From the NCBI GenBank assembly GCA_029688995.1, contig JARULA010000003.1:62001-126000 (forward strand): a DNA stretch of 64,000 bases, read 5' to 3'. The stretch is from Marinilabiliaceae bacterium ANBcel2. GTDB lineage: Bacteria; Bacteroidota; Bacteroidia; Bacteroidales; Marinilabiliaceae. Under the pieces are notes generated by a model. That model was given only the letters and a program-made list of their open reading frames with translations, was not told where the DNA came from and did no database searches. The position numbers were made by a program, and so were the translations under genes. Shown here piece by piece: positions 19,032 through 27,869 of the stretch (within the stretch, counting starts at the first letter, position 1; each line of letters starts with the position of its first letter).

Positions 19032-20075
19032 CTATGATGATTGTAATAACTTTTTTAAAGTTTTAATAACTTTGTTATTTTTAGGTATGGCTCTTGTAAT
19101 ATTTAGTACCGGGTTGATTAATTTATATGGATAAATTATAAAGTTTGTTGTGGCACCAAAGAGCTCTTTTTCATTAGCTCCTATATTCAATTTATATTTT
19201 TTTAATCCGTCACCCGAATCTGTTTTAACCGATCCACCTAAATTATAGCTGTAAATTCCCTGCTCTTTATATTTTGAAATTACCTTTGAGGTTAAAGCTG
19301 AGGATGCACCGTCCCGGTATCCTTCTTCACTTGTAGCTTTTAAAAGAGTATATCTCCGATCGTTCAGCTCTATATTGAACTCTATTGCTTCAATATTTTC
19401 TTTACTCTTTAAAAAATATACTGTGCCAAATCTATTATCTAAAAGAGATTTTAAAGAGGTTTTTGTTAAAAAGGGAAGGTAGAGCGGATTGTAAATATCG
19501 TTATGGCGTCTCATCCTCCTTTTTTTTGTTGTATTGAGCAGGGTGAAAATAGTGGCTAAAATGTTTGGTGAGGTGGATGATTCAAAAGTAAGACTCTTTT
19601 TTCTGCATTTTTTAAGATGCTTTTTTATCTGTGATGAAAAATCTGTAGAGGCTTCATGATTTTTTGGATCTATTATATACTCATTTCTTTTGAAGTTATA
19701 ATACTCTTTTGGAAAATTATTGAATTTTATATTATAATCATAACATGCAGCAACAACTCTATAGTATCTATTCTTAACGGCATATTTATATAGTTTTTTA
19801 TATGAGTTATATAGCAGAGCCTCGTATGCATTGTTACTGTTGTGTGGCATTATCCCGGCATAACTGTATATGTAAATACCCAAGTGATCTTTTATTTTTA
19901 ATCCTGATAGTTTAGCTTTTACCCTATCTCCAATTTTAAAGTCCAGAAAAAAAGGCTCTTTGTTACTGTTTTTAACGGCATGTAACCATGAGGGATACTG
20001 AAATGTAGTTATGTTATATTTATCAATATCTTTTAACCATGAATTATGATTCTTCTCTTCAATCTCGATTTTCAT
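19032..20075 (-). CDS. FemAB/GNAT-fold (Acetyltransf_6-like) transferase
   Basis: This 347-residue soluble protein looks like the double-GNAT fold family that includes FemAB aminoacyl transferases and polysaccharide-locus acyltransferases. The N-terminal half has NITTFQYPSWLHAV, typical of the family opening. In the C-terminal half, a helix-rich stretch (KKHLKKCRKK) is followed by YTLLKATSEEGYRDGASSALTSKVI and YNLGGSVKTDSGDGLKKYKLNIGA, which correspond to the FemAB/GNAT_6 substrate-side motifs. It is divergent from the radical SAM gene at the left edge of the polysaccharide locus, so it may transfer an acyl or aminoacyl group onto a sugar. The acceptor is unknown. Confidence 0.65.
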   Translation of the reverse strand: MKIEIEEKNHNSWLKDIDKYNITTFQYPSWLHAVKNSNKEPFFLDFKIGDRVKAKLSGLKIKDHLGIYIYSYAGIMPHNSNNAYEALLYNSYKKLYKYAVKNRYYRVVAACYDYNIKFNNFPKEYYNFKRNEYIIDPKNHEASTDFSSQIKKHLKKCRKKSLTFESSTSPNILATIFTLLNTTKKRRMRRHNDIYNPLYLPFLTKTSLKSLLDNRFGTVYFLKSKENIEAIEFNIELNDRRYTLLKATSEEGYRDGASSALTSKVISKYKEQGIYSYNLGGSVKTDSGDGLKKYKLNIGANEKELFGATTNFIIYPYKLINPVLNITRAIPKNNKVIKTLKKLLQSS

Positions 20076-20290
20076 AGTTTGATTATTTAAAGAGTAAAAC
20101 TTGATTGGCTTTTTCTTTTAGCAAGAAATTTACAATATTTTTATTTGAATTGCTTTAATGTAATTAAAGTTTTCTGCGTGTTAGTCAATGGTTTAATATC
20201 ATTGGTTAATTTATTGTGTAGAATCATGTAATTTTTTAAAAAAAATCGAAAGTATCATTTAAATTGCTACTCTATTTAATGGTATATTAT

Positions 20291-21208
20291 ATGGATCTGA
20301 TTAAAACTGATCATTCTTTATCTTTATCTACCCCTTTTGATCCTTTATTACTGTCGACAAAAACTGAGTCGCATGTTGTTTCGGGTAATAAGAGAAAATA
20401 TAAAAGGTTTGGTACTACACCCGATTATAAAACCGGAATTGCAACCGGATATTCTGTGGGGTGTAATTTAAGATGTAACTTTTGTTGGGCGAGTGAAACA
20501 CGAGATAAGCCCGATGAACCATTTAAATTTTACTCTCCTGATGAAGTTTTTGATATTTTATATGAGATAGTTCAAAGAAACAGGAGTATTGATAAAATGA
20601 GAATTTCTGACGGAGAACCAACTTTGGGAAGAGATCACCTTCTTGAGTTAGTTGAATATTGTGAGAGATCTAATTGTAAACAGTTTGTTATTGAGACTAA
20701 TGGTATTATTTTGGGTTCTGACAAAGATTTTGTAAAAGAGTTGTCAAAATTTAAAAAGATATATGTACGATTAAGTCTTAAAGCAGGTTCACCTGAAATG
20801 TTTCGATTAAAAACAGGTGCTGTTGAAGACTCTTTTTATCTTCCTTTTGAAGGAATAAAAAATTTATCAGAATATAATATCTGTTTTACTATATCTGCCA
20901 TGAGTGCCGATCCTCGATTTATGTCACCACTGGAGAGGGTTGCACTTATAGTAGAACTTGGAAAAGTTAATCCTGAACTGGTCTTAAATCTTGAGGAGGA
21001 GATGGTAATACTCTTTCCTACAGCTAAAAAGCGTATTAATAAGTATCTCGATCTATATAATAACAATCTTGAGGCTCCTCTTTTTTTACGAAAGTTGTTT
21101 GGTAATTACCTTCAGGTCTCTTACCCCTGTATAAAGACTCTATTTAAACAAAAAATATCTGTTAGCCATACTGTTAAAAATATTATTCAGTTGATACATG
21201 GGATATAA
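20291..21208 (+). CDS. radical SAM protein
   Basis: A radical S-adenosylmethionine enzyme of about 305 residues (start taken at the ATG giving MDLIKTD; another in-frame ATG is at 20279). The 4Fe-4S ligands are Cys58, Cys62 and Cys65 in GCNLRCNFCW. The GE-type motif RISDGEPTLGRDHLLELV follows about 40 residues later, and IETNG is the next family strand. No SPASM or B12 domain is seen. The C-terminal third has no family features I can recognise. The reaction is unknown. Its position, divergent from a FemAB-like transferase and 204 bp upstream of the flippase gene, suggests a link with the polysaccharide locus but does not prove one. Confidence 0.8.
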   Translation: MDLIKTDHSLSLSTPFDPLLLSTKTESHVVSGNKRKYKRFGTTPDYKTGIATGYSVGCNLRCNFCWASETRDKPDEPFKFYSPDEVFDILYEIVQRNRSIDKMRISDGEPTLGRDHLLELVEYCERSNCKQFVIETNGIILGSDKDFVKELSKFKKIYVRLSLKAGSPEMFRLKTGAVEDSFYLPFEGIKNLSEYNICFTISAMSADPRFMSPLERVALIVELGKVNPELVLNLEEEMVILFPTAKKRINKYLDLYNNNLEAPLFLRKLFGNYLQVSYPCIKTLFKQKISVSHTVKNIIQLIHGI

Positions 21209-21412
21209 TGGCTCTACGTTATAGCTCCCTGTTACAGTTTGTCATATTTTCAGGTATGTTAATAAAGCTTTTTTATACGGTGGTGTAATTTTGGTTACTT
21301 AACGATAAAATAGGTTGTAATTTGCAGTTAGTACTTATTATAAAATAGTTTTTTTATCCTGTTCGGTTTTATTATGTGACCGAGGTGGCGAAGCAGTGCA
21401 AAAGTTATATTT

Positions 21413-22891
21413 GTGTCAAAGGCAAGAGAATCGGTTTTTTATGTTTTGGGTAGCTCCCTATTCTCGAAAATGATTTCGTTTGCAGTAAGCATTGCTCTTG
21501 CCCGTATTCTCTTTCCTGAAGATTATGGCTATATTTTAATTGCAAATCTTTTCACTGCTTTAGTGCAGACTCTCGGTAATACAGGTTTTGAAACATTTTA
21601 TCAACAGGAGATAATCAAAGATGAGCAGCATCGTAAAGAGATTTTAAATGTAACAACAGTTTTAAGGTTTCTATTTAATTTTTGTCTCTTTTTGATTCAG
21701 TTTATGCTCTCTTTTTTAGTGGAATATCTGTATAAGGAGCCTATTATAGGAACACTTTTAAGAATCTACTCTTTTAATTTTATTATTACAGGTTTGTCAA
21801 TGACACCTTTGTTTATTCTTCGCAAACAAATTGAATTTAAGCCTGAATCAATAGCTAATATGACTCGCGACATTTCTGGTTCGATAGTAAAAATATTTTG
21901 TGCAATGCATGGTTTGGGTGCTTTAAGTTTTGCTTATGGTGATGTTGCCGGTTCTGTTTTCAGGGGTGGGGTTTTATTAAGGCATGGACTATATATCCCA
22001 CAACTAAAGAGATGGGACAGAAATATTTTAAATAGAATCATCTTTTTTGGGAAGCACAGTTTTATTGGAGGATTGTGGTTATATGTTGTTAATCAAATAG
22101 ATAAGTTTTTGTTGAGTATTGCCTACTCCAAAGAGCAGATTGGATTCTACAATTTTGGGAATACACAATCAAGCCTTCCTTATTCATATCTGGTTTATCC
22201 GCTCTCTGGTTTTTTAACGGCATATCTTGCAAAGAATAAAAATAATAAGCCTTCTCTTGTAAAGCTGTTAATGAGAAATATTTATCTTTTAGGTACCCTT
22301 TTTTTACCAATTACTGTTTACCTTTTTGTCTTTGCTGATTATCTTTTTTTAATTGTATTTGGCGAGAAATGGAGTTTTTCGGTCCCTTTTTTCCGTTTAT
22401 TTGTTGTTTATCACTATCTATCAATTTTTGTTTTTCCTGTTAGTGGTATTCTTAATGCATTTGGTTATCCCGATATATGGTCAAGGCTTTTATTTGTGAG
22501 GTTGGCCGGACTGGCAACGGTGTTGGGGATCTGTATATTATTAAATGTTCCACTATTTGTTTATGCTTTTGCTTATGTTTTAACTGCGCTTTTGTTTGCG
22601 TGGATTAAAGCGTATGTTTCGGTAAAACGGCTCGATGTTTCGTTTATATCATTTTATAAATCGGTATTAATTCATCTCTGTTGTGGAGTTGTTCTTTATA
22701 TGGCGGCAGCAGCGATTAAGGGGAGTGTTGCTGATCTCTATGTTTCTTTAATTAGCGGTTTTGCAGTAGTGGCATCTCTTTTTCTTGTTGTTAATTTATC
22801 ACTCTTTAAAAAAGCGTTTTTTGATGCTCTTGATGATCACTTATTAAAATATCCATTATATAAAAGAATAAAAAGCTACTTTATAGATTAA
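21413..22891 (+). CDS. polysaccharide flippase (Wzx/MOP superfamily, PST branch)
   Basis: This 492-residue integral membrane protein has about 13-14 hydrophobic segments. The N-terminal SSLFSKMISFAVSIALARILFPEDYGYI is typical of the polysaccharide transporter branch (WzxC-like). It would flip lipid-linked repeat units across the inner membrane. The start is the GTG at 21413; no ATG lies near the conserved N-terminus. It is the first gene of a long co-directional series running to 42597 in which no strong terminator is visible, so a single polycistronic transcript is plausible. Confidence 0.85.
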   Translation: MSKARESVFYVLGSSLFSKMISFAVSIALARILFPEDYGYILIANLFTALVQTLGNTGFETFYQQEIIKDEQHRKEILNVTTVLRFLFNFCLFLIQFMLSFLVEYLYKEPIIGTLLRIYSFNFIITGLSMTPLFILRKQIEFKPESIANMTRDISGSIVKIFCAMHGLGALSFAYGDVAGSVFRGGVLLRHGLYIPQLKRWDRNILNRIIFFGKHSFIGGLWLYVVNQIDKFLLSIAYSKEQIGFYNFGNTQSSLPYSYLVYPLSGFLTAYLAKNKNNKPSLVKLLMRNIYLLGTLFLPITVYLFVFADYLFLIVFGEKWSFSVPFFRLFVVYHYLSIFVFPVSGILNAFGYPDIWSRLLFVRLAGLATVLGICILLNVPLFVYAFAYVLTALLFAWIKAYVSVKRLDVSFISFYKSVLIHLCCGVVLYMAAAAIKGSVADLYVSLISGFAVVASLFLVVNLSLFKKAFFDALDDHLLKYPLYKRIKSYFID

Positions 22892-22898
22892 CTTATTT

Positions 22899-23903
22899 AT
22901 GATAGAGAAAACTATTATTGCAGAAATAGGGCAGGCACACGATGGCAGTTTAGGAATACTACACAGTTATATTGATGCTTTAAAAACTACAGGTATTACT
23001 ACAGTTAAATTTCAGGTACATATAGCTGATGCCGAAAGTAGTACATTTGAACCTTTTAGAGTCCGTTTTAGCTATCATGATGCAACACGATTCGATTATT
23101 GGAGGCGAATGGAGCTAACACCCCGTCAGTGGCTCGAAATAAAAGAGCATTGCGAGGATGTTGGCCTGGAGTTTATGGCTTCACCATTTTCACAGGCAGC
23201 AGTAGATCTGCTTGAGGATATTGGTGTTAAAAGATATAAGGTAGGCTCGGGAGAGATTTTAAATTATTTACTTCTTGAAAAACTTAAATTGACCGGAAAA
23301 CCTTTGATTGTTTCTACCGGTATGAGCTCTTTCTTTGAGATAGATGAGGTTGTGGGGTTTTTAAAAGAGGGAAATTGTGATTTTTCTTTGATGCAGTGTA
23401 CTACTGCTTATCCTGTTGATGCGGTTGATATTGGATTAAATGTGATAGGTGAATTAAAAGTGAGATATGGTGTCCCTGTTGGGTTAAGTGATCATAGCGG
23501 AACTGTTTGGCCATCTGTTGCAGCTGCTTCTTTAGGGGCTAACCTGTTTGAATTTCATGTGGTTTTTGATCGCAGAATGTTTGGACCCGATTCGGGTGCT
23601 TCTTTAACTATCGATGAGGTTAAAAATGTGGTGGAAGGAATAAATTATATTGGTAAAAGTATAGTCAATCCTGTAGATAAAAATAGTATAAAAAAGTTCT
23701 CATCGCTTAGATCATCCTTTGGAAAAACTTTGGCTCTTAATAGAGATATGAAAAAAGGAGAGCTACTATTTTTTGAAGTCCTTGAGGGTAAAAAACCTGC
23801 CGGATATGGTATTCCTGCTTCAGATTTTGGTGCTGTTATTGGCAAATCACTTGCTTGTGATAAGTTCAGAGGTGAATTTTTATCTTATAAAGATATTTTA
23901 TGA
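22899..23903 (+). CDS. neuB: NeuB-family nonulosonic acid synthase
   Basis: The protein condenses phosphoenolpyruvate with a hexosamine (ManNAc or a related 2,4-diamino sugar) to give a sialic-type nonulosonic acid. The 334 residues comprise a TIM barrel (AEIGQAHDGSL at the start, VKFQ, EFMASPFSQAAVDLLEDIGVKRYKVGSGE, CTTAYPV, VGLSDHSG, EFHVVFD) and a C-terminal SAF antifreeze-like domain from about residue 280. Key features such as the metal-site His of EFHV are present. It is followed by a gene overlapping by 4 bp (ATGA) and then neuC and neuA, so a CMP-activated nonulosonate is made here. Whether it is neuraminic, legionaminic or another acid cannot be decided from sequence alone. Confidence 0.88.
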   Translation: MIEKTIIAEIGQAHDGSLGILHSYIDALKTTGITTVKFQVHIADAESSTFEPFRVRFSYHDATRFDYWRRMELTPRQWLEIKEHCEDVGLEFMASPFSQAAVDLLEDIGVKRYKVGSGEILNYLLLEKLKLTGKPLIVSTGMSSFFEIDEVVGFLKEGNCDFSLMQCTTAYPVDAVDIGLNVIGELKVRYGVPVGLSDHSGTVWPSVAAASLGANLFEFHVVFDRRMFGPDSGASLTIDEVKNVVEGINYIGKSIVNPVDKNSIKKFSSLRSSFGKTLALNRDMKKGELLFFEVLEGKKPAGYGIPASDFGAVIGKSLACDKFRGEFLSYKDIL

Positions 23904-24928
23904 TGAAACTTTTATTTAATATTTTTATTGTAGTTGCAATTTTTATTACAACTATTTTGTTGATATGCCATTTAAGATATCCATTCTATTATAGTGTAGA
24001 TAGTGATGTTAGATGGTCGGTAGCAACAGGTATTACAAAGTCTCTTGATTCGGTTGCTCCGCAAACCGTCTTATGTTTTAAATCGGTTGATGAAATTACT
24101 CCCACACTATATCTTGCCGATCCTTTTGTTCTTGAAGTAGATTCGGGATACTTTTTATTTGTTGAGCATGTCTCTGACAGTAATGGCAATATAAGTTGGT
24201 TTTACTCCGATGATTTTATAAACTGGGAGTTTGGAGATACTGTTATTGATGAGATATTTCATCTTTCATATCCTCAAATCTTTACCTATAATGAAGAGTT
24301 TTATATTATTCCTGAATCGGGACAGAGTGAACAGGTACTGCTTTATAAAGCAGATAAGTTCCCTGATAAATGGAGCATTGCAGATACTTTAATTAATGAT
24401 ATGGTTTTTAAAGATCCTGCCTTGTTGATTAAAGATGACAATTTTTATCTGTTTGGATATGATGAAAAGTATGTGCAGCGACTCTATTTTTCTAACACTC
24501 TGTTTGATAACTGGCAGGAGCATTCAGCTTCTCCCTTGGGAATAGGCAATACCAAAAGGCCGGGAGGCAGAATTTTTGAGTATAACGATGCTATTTATTT
24601 GCCTGTTCAGGGAACTAAAAGAGGATATGGATCAAAGCTCTATCTGCATAAAATTAAAACTCTTTCTCCTGAGTATGTTTCCCTTGACCGATCTCCTCAA
24701 CTATTTCTTGAAGGGTTTGAACATATTAAATTCTTTAAAAACGGGGTGCACCATTTTGATGCAATTTTTAAAGAGAATAAAATTTTTTATGCAATTGATG
24801 GAAGAGGCTATGAATATGAACCAGTTACTCTTCAGGTTATTCGTGCAAGTTTGGTAAAAAACGGTATGGATCTTCTTGATTTTTTAGGGATTATTGAGAT
24901 CCCCGATCAATTTTATTCTAATCTCTAA
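23900..24928 (+). CDS. membrane-anchored GH43-like beta-propeller protein (GINT1 N-domain-like)
   Basis: The 342-residue protein has one N-terminal hydrophobic helix (about residues 3-25) followed by repeated propeller-like blades. Characteristic pieces are LADPFVLE, GYFLFVEHVSD, YSDDFINWEFGD, YPQIF..EFYIIPESG, KDPALLIKDDNFYLFGY and RPGGRIFEYNDAIYLPVQG. This resembles the five-bladed GH43/GH68-like domain seen in glucosamine inositolphosphorylceramide transferase-type proteins and in many bacterial sugar-locus genes. It overlaps neuB by 4 bp, so translation is probably coupled. It could trim, bind or transfer a sugar, but no established function fits with certainty. Confidence 0.6.
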   Translation: MMKLLFNIFIVVAIFITTILLICHLRYPFYYSVDSDVRWSVATGITKSLDSVAPQTVLCFKSVDEITPTLYLADPFVLEVDSGYFLFVEHVSDSNGNISWFYSDDFINWEFGDTVIDEIFHLSYPQIFTYNEEFYIIPESGQSEQVLLYKADKFPDKWSIADTLINDMVFKDPALLIKDDNFYLFGYDEKYVQRLYFSNTLFDNWQEHSASPLGIGNTKRPGGRIFEYNDAIYLPVQGTKRGYGSKLYLHKIKTLSPEYVSLDRSPQLFLEGFEHIKFFKNGVHHFDAIFKENKIFYAIDGRGYEYEPVTLQVIRASLVKNGMDLLDFLGIIEIPDQFYSNL

Positions 24929-25017
24929 TTTCAATAGAGGCTCGTATTAACCTATCTGTAATTGACCTCTAACACCTAATATTAATCAGGCCGATAAATT
25001 AATTAAATTACTGTTTG

Positions 25018-26178
25018 ATGCATAGGAAAAGAAAAATATGTGTTGTTGTAACTGCTCGCCCTTCTTACAGCCGCATAAAAACTGCACTTAAAGCTATTGA
25101 TGATCATCCCGATTTAAAATTACAATTGGTTGTTGCAGGGTCTGCCCTTCTTGATAGGTACGGCACTGCTGTTAATTATATTTTAAAGGATGGGTTTAAA
25201 ATAGCAGAGAAAGTTTACAATGTACTTGAGGGTGAAAATCCAACATCAATGGCCAAGACAACAGGATTAGCTGTTATGGAGCTTTCAACCCTTTTTTATA
25301 ACCTTAAGTGTGATGCTGTAATAACTATAGCAGATCGGTTTGAAACAATTGCTACTTCTATAGCTGCCTCTTTTCAAAATATTCCTTTAGTTCATATTCA
25401 GGGGGGAGAGGTAACAGGCAGTATTGATGAGAAAGTTCGTCATGCAAACACAAAGTTGGCCGATCTTCATCTTGTTGCCTCTGAAGATGCTCGAAGGCGA
25501 GTTATAAAAATGGGAGAAAATCCCGATGGAGTTATTAATACAGGTTGTCCCTCTATTGATTTGGCTGCAGAAGTTTTAAAGGATCCAGCGCTCTCTTTTG
25601 ATCCATATAAAAAATATGGAGGAGTGGGTTCAGCTCCTGACCTGTCAACAGGATATATAGTTGTAATGCAACATCCTGTTACAAGTGAATATAAGTTGTC
25701 ACGGCAACATATTGAGGAGACTCTTGTTGCTGTAAATAATTTAAATTTTCCTGCATTATGGTTTTGGCCTAATGTTGATGCAGGTTCTGATGGGACATCA
25801 ACTGGAATAAGGTCTTTTCGGGAATATAATAAGCTTGATAAAGTCCATTTTTTTAAAAATATGGAACCGGTTGATTTTTTAAAGCTACTTTTTAACTCAA
25901 AATGTTTAATAGGCAACTCCAGTGTTGGAATTAGAGAGTGTGCGTTTTTGGGAGTTCCTGTGGTGAATATAGGCAGTAGACAAACAGGAAGAGTTAGGGG
26001 TAATAATGTAATTGATGTGGATTATAGTAGTAATGAGATATTATCAGCAGTAGAAAAGAGGATTAAAAATGGAGAGTGCTCCAAATCAACAGCCTATGGT
26101 CATGGTAATTCAGGAGAGATTATAGCTGATATTCTGGCAAAAGCAGAATTAAAGAGTGTTAAAAGGATAATGTATTAA
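25018..26178 (+). CDS. neuC: UDP-sugar 2-epimerase, hydrolysing (NeuC family)
   Basis: NeuC converts UDP-GlcNAc (or a UDP-2,4-diacetamido sugar in the legionaminate route) into the free 2-epimer plus UDP, the substrate for NeuB. The 386-residue GT-B-like fold shows VTARPSYSRIK at the start, TIADRFETI, HIQGGEVTGSIDEKVRHA and the C-terminal GNSSVGIRECAFLGVPVVNIGSRQTGR uridine-binding segment. The ATG at 25018 is preferred over the TTG immediately before it. It stands between the propeller gene and neuA in the same direction, completing the neuB-neuC-neuA set. Confidence 0.9.
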   Translation: MHRKRKICVVVTARPSYSRIKTALKAIDDHPDLKLQLVVAGSALLDRYGTAVNYILKDGFKIAEKVYNVLEGENPTSMAKTTGLAVMELSTLFYNLKCDAVITIADRFETIATSIAASFQNIPLVHIQGGEVTGSIDEKVRHANTKLADLHLVASEDARRRVIKMGENPDGVINTGCPSIDLAAEVLKDPALSFDPYKKYGGVGSAPDLSTGYIVVMQHPVTSEYKLSRQHIEETLVAVNNLNFPALWFWPNVDAGSDGTSTGIRSFREYNKLDKVHFFKNMEPVDFLKLLFNSKCLIGNSSVGIRECAFLGVPVVNIGSRQTGRVRGNNVIDVDYSSNEILSAVEKRIKNGECSKSTAYGHGNSGEIIADILAKAELKSVKRIMY

Positions 26179-26181
26179 TAT

Positions 26182-26913
26182 ATGAAGGTGATAGCTATTA
26201 TTCCGGCAAGAGCGGGGAGCAAAGGTGTCCCAGGTAAAAATATTAAACCGTTAAAGGGAAAACCTCTTATTAATTATACAGTTGATACTGCTTTAAGCGT
26301 TCCTGAACTTGATGAAATAGTTGTTAGTAGTGATAGCGATGATTTATTAAATTGTGTAAAGAACCTATCTCTTTTTTGTTCAAAGCGTCCCGACAACCTT
26401 GCTACAGATAGTTCTGATATTGCCGATACAATACTTTATGAACTCAATAGAGCTGAAAAAAGAAATAACCAAGTTTATGACTATATTGTTTTACTTCAGC
26501 CTACCAGTTTGTTCCGTACTAAATCAGATATTTCTCAGGCATTAAGTTTAATTTATAAAACAGGTTCAAATTCGTTGATCAGTGTAATAAAGATGGAAGA
26601 TCCCCATCCTGCACGCATGTATTATCTTGACGATTTTAAAACAGAGGGTGGCACTTTAAACACTAATATAAAATCTCTTTATTCGCTTTTTTCTGAATTT
26701 GAAGATGTGAAAAGACAAAATTTACCTGATGTTTATTCGCGCAATGGTTCCATTTATATAACTAAACGAAGTGAGTTTTTAAAAACAAAAAAGGTTATGT
26801 GCAAACCATCTGTTCCATTTATAATGGATAAGTACTCTTTTGTTAATATTGACAGTGAAATTGATTGGCTTATAGCAGAAGCATTAATAGACAGTTATGA
26901 TTTCAATAAATAA
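26182..26913 (+). CDS. neuA: acylneuraminate (nonulosonate) cytidylyltransferase
   Basis: This enzyme activates the nonulosonic acid with CTP to the CMP-sugar donor. The 243 residues carry the signature IPARAGSKGVPGKNIKPLKGKPLI at the N-terminus, DNLATDSSDIADT, VLLQPTSLFRT and the C-terminal DIDSEIDW-like motif (NIDSEIDWLIAEAL). There are only 3 bp after the neuC stop, so it is in the same operon. No C-terminal esterase or GDSL domain is present, so it is the short single-function form. Confidence 0.92.
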   Translation: MKVIAIIPARAGSKGVPGKNIKPLKGKPLINYTVDTALSVPELDEIVVSSDSDDLLNCVKNLSLFCSKRPDNLATDSSDIADTILYELNRAEKRNNQVYDYIVLLQPTSLFRTKSDISQALSLIYKTGSNSLISVIKMEDPHPARMYYLDDFKTEGGTLNTNIKSLYSLFSEFEDVKRQNLPDVYSRNGSIYITKRSEFLKTKKVMCKPSVPFIMDKYSFVNIDSEIDWLIAEALIDSYDFNK

Positions 26914-26922
26914 GTTGTTTGT

Positions 26923-27867
26923 ATGATAGTGGTTAATATTGAACCTCTTAATTACTCTGAGAAAGCTGTAGGGATTTTAAGCAGACACTTTATCTATTTT
27001 TCAACTAACAGTGTAGATACTATTCCTGAAGATATTCTCAGTAAAGCTGAGGTGGTAATAACGCGATTAAACTATAGGATTGATAGCAATTTTATAGAGA
27101 AATTTCCCTCTTGTCGTTTTATTGTTACTGCAACAACAGGTTTGGACCATATAGATATGGAGGCTCTAAAAAAACAGGATATAGAGGTTATATCTCTTAA
27201 AGGAGAAGAGCAGTTTTTAAAATCTATCTCATCGACAGCTGAACATACAGTGGCTCTTATTTTATCTCTGGTTAGAAATATTAAAAACGCAGTTAAAAGT
27301 GTTGAAGCAGGTGATTGGAATAGAGACCTTTTTAGGGGTATTCAGCTTAAAAACAGAGTTTTGGGTATTGTTGGTATGGGGCGTACCGGAAGTATGGTTA
27401 GCAATTATTGCAAAGCTTTAGGAATGGAGATTATCTATTTTGATCCATTTGTAACTAACTTAAATTATCGGAAAATTGATAATTTAAAAACGCTTTTTGA
27501 GTTATCAGATATTGTTTCTCTACATGTTCATTTAAATGATGAGACAGAGGGAATGATAAATAGCTCTGTTTTAAAATGGATGAAAAGGGGTGGATATCTT
27601 ATAAATACTTCACGCGGGGCGGTAATTAATGAAGATGATGTAGTTGATGCGATTAATATGAAAATATTAAGAGGAGTTGCAGTAGATGTTATTGTGGGGG
27701 AACCATATAATTTAAGTAGTAGCTCTCTTTACAGGGCAATGTTAAAAGGAGCCAATATTATTATTACCCCTCATATAGGCGGAGCATCAACAGATGCTAT
27801 GAGAAGTTGTGAAGAGTTTGTTGCTTCAAAAGTTGTTGAAAAATGTACCTCCTCTCTTAAAATTTAG
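26923..27867 (+). CDS. D-isomer-specific 2-hydroxyacid dehydrogenase
   Basis: This 314-residue NAD(P)-dependent oxidoreductase has the catalytic domain interrupted by the Rossmann domain. The dinucleotide site is GIVGMGRTGSMV (about residues 143-154). Catalytic Arg lies in NTSRGAVINEDD, Glu in VGEPY and His in TPHIGGAST. It is 9 bp downstream of neuA, well inside the nonulosonate operon, so it may oxidise or reduce a 2-hydroxy/2-keto acid related to sugar modification rather than serve serine synthesis. Phosphoglycerate dehydrogenase is a fallback assignment, but the protein lacks an ACT domain and the context argues against it. Confidence 0.8.
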   Translation: MIVVNIEPLNYSEKAVGILSRHFIYFSTNSVDTIPEDILSKAEVVITRLNYRIDSNFIEKFPSCRFIVTATTGLDHIDMEALKKQDIEVISLKGEEQFLKSISSTAEHTVALILSLVRNIKNAVKSVEAGDWNRDLFRGIQLKNRVLGIVGMGRTGSMVSNYCKALGMEIIYFDPFVTNLNYRKIDNLKTLFELSDIVSLHVHLNDETEGMINSSVLKWMKRGGYLINTSRGAVINEDDVVDAINMKILRGVAVDVIVGEPYNLSSSSLYRAMLKGANIIITPHIGGASTDAMRSCEEFVASKVVEKCTSSLKI

Positions 27868-27869
27868 TT

